Assembly (NCBI RefSeq): GCF_023053635.1
Contig: NC_086172.1
Span: forward strand, 25,139,501-25,203,500
Length of the DNA stretch: 64,000 bases
Direction of reading: 5' to 3'
Source of the DNA: Elgaria multicarinata webbii
Lineage: Eukaryota > Chordata > Lepidosauria > Squamata > Anguidae
Below, one piece after another: positions 63,845-64,000 of the stretch; the first letter of the stretch is position 1, and every line of letters starts with the position of its first letter. The position numbers and the translations under genes are program-made. Under the pieces are notes generated by a model. The model did not search any database. It was given only the letters and a program-made list of their open reading frames with translations, and was not told where the DNA came from.

Positions 63845-63974
63845 CAGCCTTCCTCAACCTGGGGCACTCCAGATGTGTTGGACTACAACTCCCAGAATGC
63901 CCCAGCCAGCTGGCTGGGGCATTCTGGGAGATGCAGTCCAACACATCTGGAGCGCCCCAGGTTGAGGAAGGCTG
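63845..63974. mobile_element. Complete hAT-like foldback MITE, 130 bp
   Basis: Ends 'cagccttcctcaacctgggg' and 'ccccaggttgaggaaggctg' are perfect inverses; arms continue with 'tccagatgtgttggactaca' and 'cagtccaacacatctgga'. The 8-bp duplication 'ctgtaagg' (63837-63844, 63975-63982) and CAG start fit hAT. This is the reference copy for the dozen relatives in the window. Confidence 0.93.
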
Positions 63975-64000
63975 CTGTAAGGTAATCCCTTTCTGCTTGG

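Overview
The window is vertebrate nuclear DNA, almost certainly from a squamate reptile (lizard or snake). It has intron-rich genes with small exons. The repeats are a squamate mix: Sauria-type SINEs, tRNA-headed SINEs, CR1 and L2 LINE fragments, a few 5'-truncated L1 copies, and very many foldback DNA transposons (MITEs). I saw no bacterial features, no CRISPR, and no retrovirus-like or LTR element.

Three host genes lie head to tail on the minus strand. (1) CARF, the calcium-responsive transcription factor, enters from the right edge. Eight in-phase coding exons are visible from 62746 down to 50502, plus a candidate last exon at 46638-46675; the N-terminal exons are outside the window. (2) A complete cyclic-nucleotide-binding gene of the CNBD2 type runs from 43444 to 13716. 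Fourteen exons can be joined in phase into about 622 codons, ending in a stop with an AATAAA signal about 300 bp later. (3) The 5' end of NBEAL1, a BEACH protein, has a CpG-island promoter and non-coding exon 1 near 9870-10080 and the exon with the start codon at 8404-8454; the rest lies beyond the left edge.

By region: 1-8.4 kb is NBEAL1 intron filled with MITEs, a CR1 tail and a SINE. 8.4-10.1 kb is the NBEAL1 5' end. 10.1-13.4 kb is intergenic, with L2, L1 and MITEs. 13.4-43.5 kb is CNBD2. 43.5-46.6 kb is intergenic, with an unidentified coding-like block and a 323-bp MITE. 46.6-62.7 kb is CARF, with a three-layer nest of LINEs at 48.2-49.4 kb. 62.7-64 kb is CARF intron with SINE, L2 and MITE copies.

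The genes are not an operon and have separate jobs: neuronal calcium-dependent transcription (CARF), cAMP binding in sperm (CNBD2 in mouse) and vesicle traffic (BEACH family). CARF next to NBEAL1 matches the human 2q33 neighbourhood as I recall it. CNBD2 between them does not, because human CNBD2 is on chromosome 20. The window is also rich in readable nested insertions with intact target-site duplications, which give relative ages for the repeat families.
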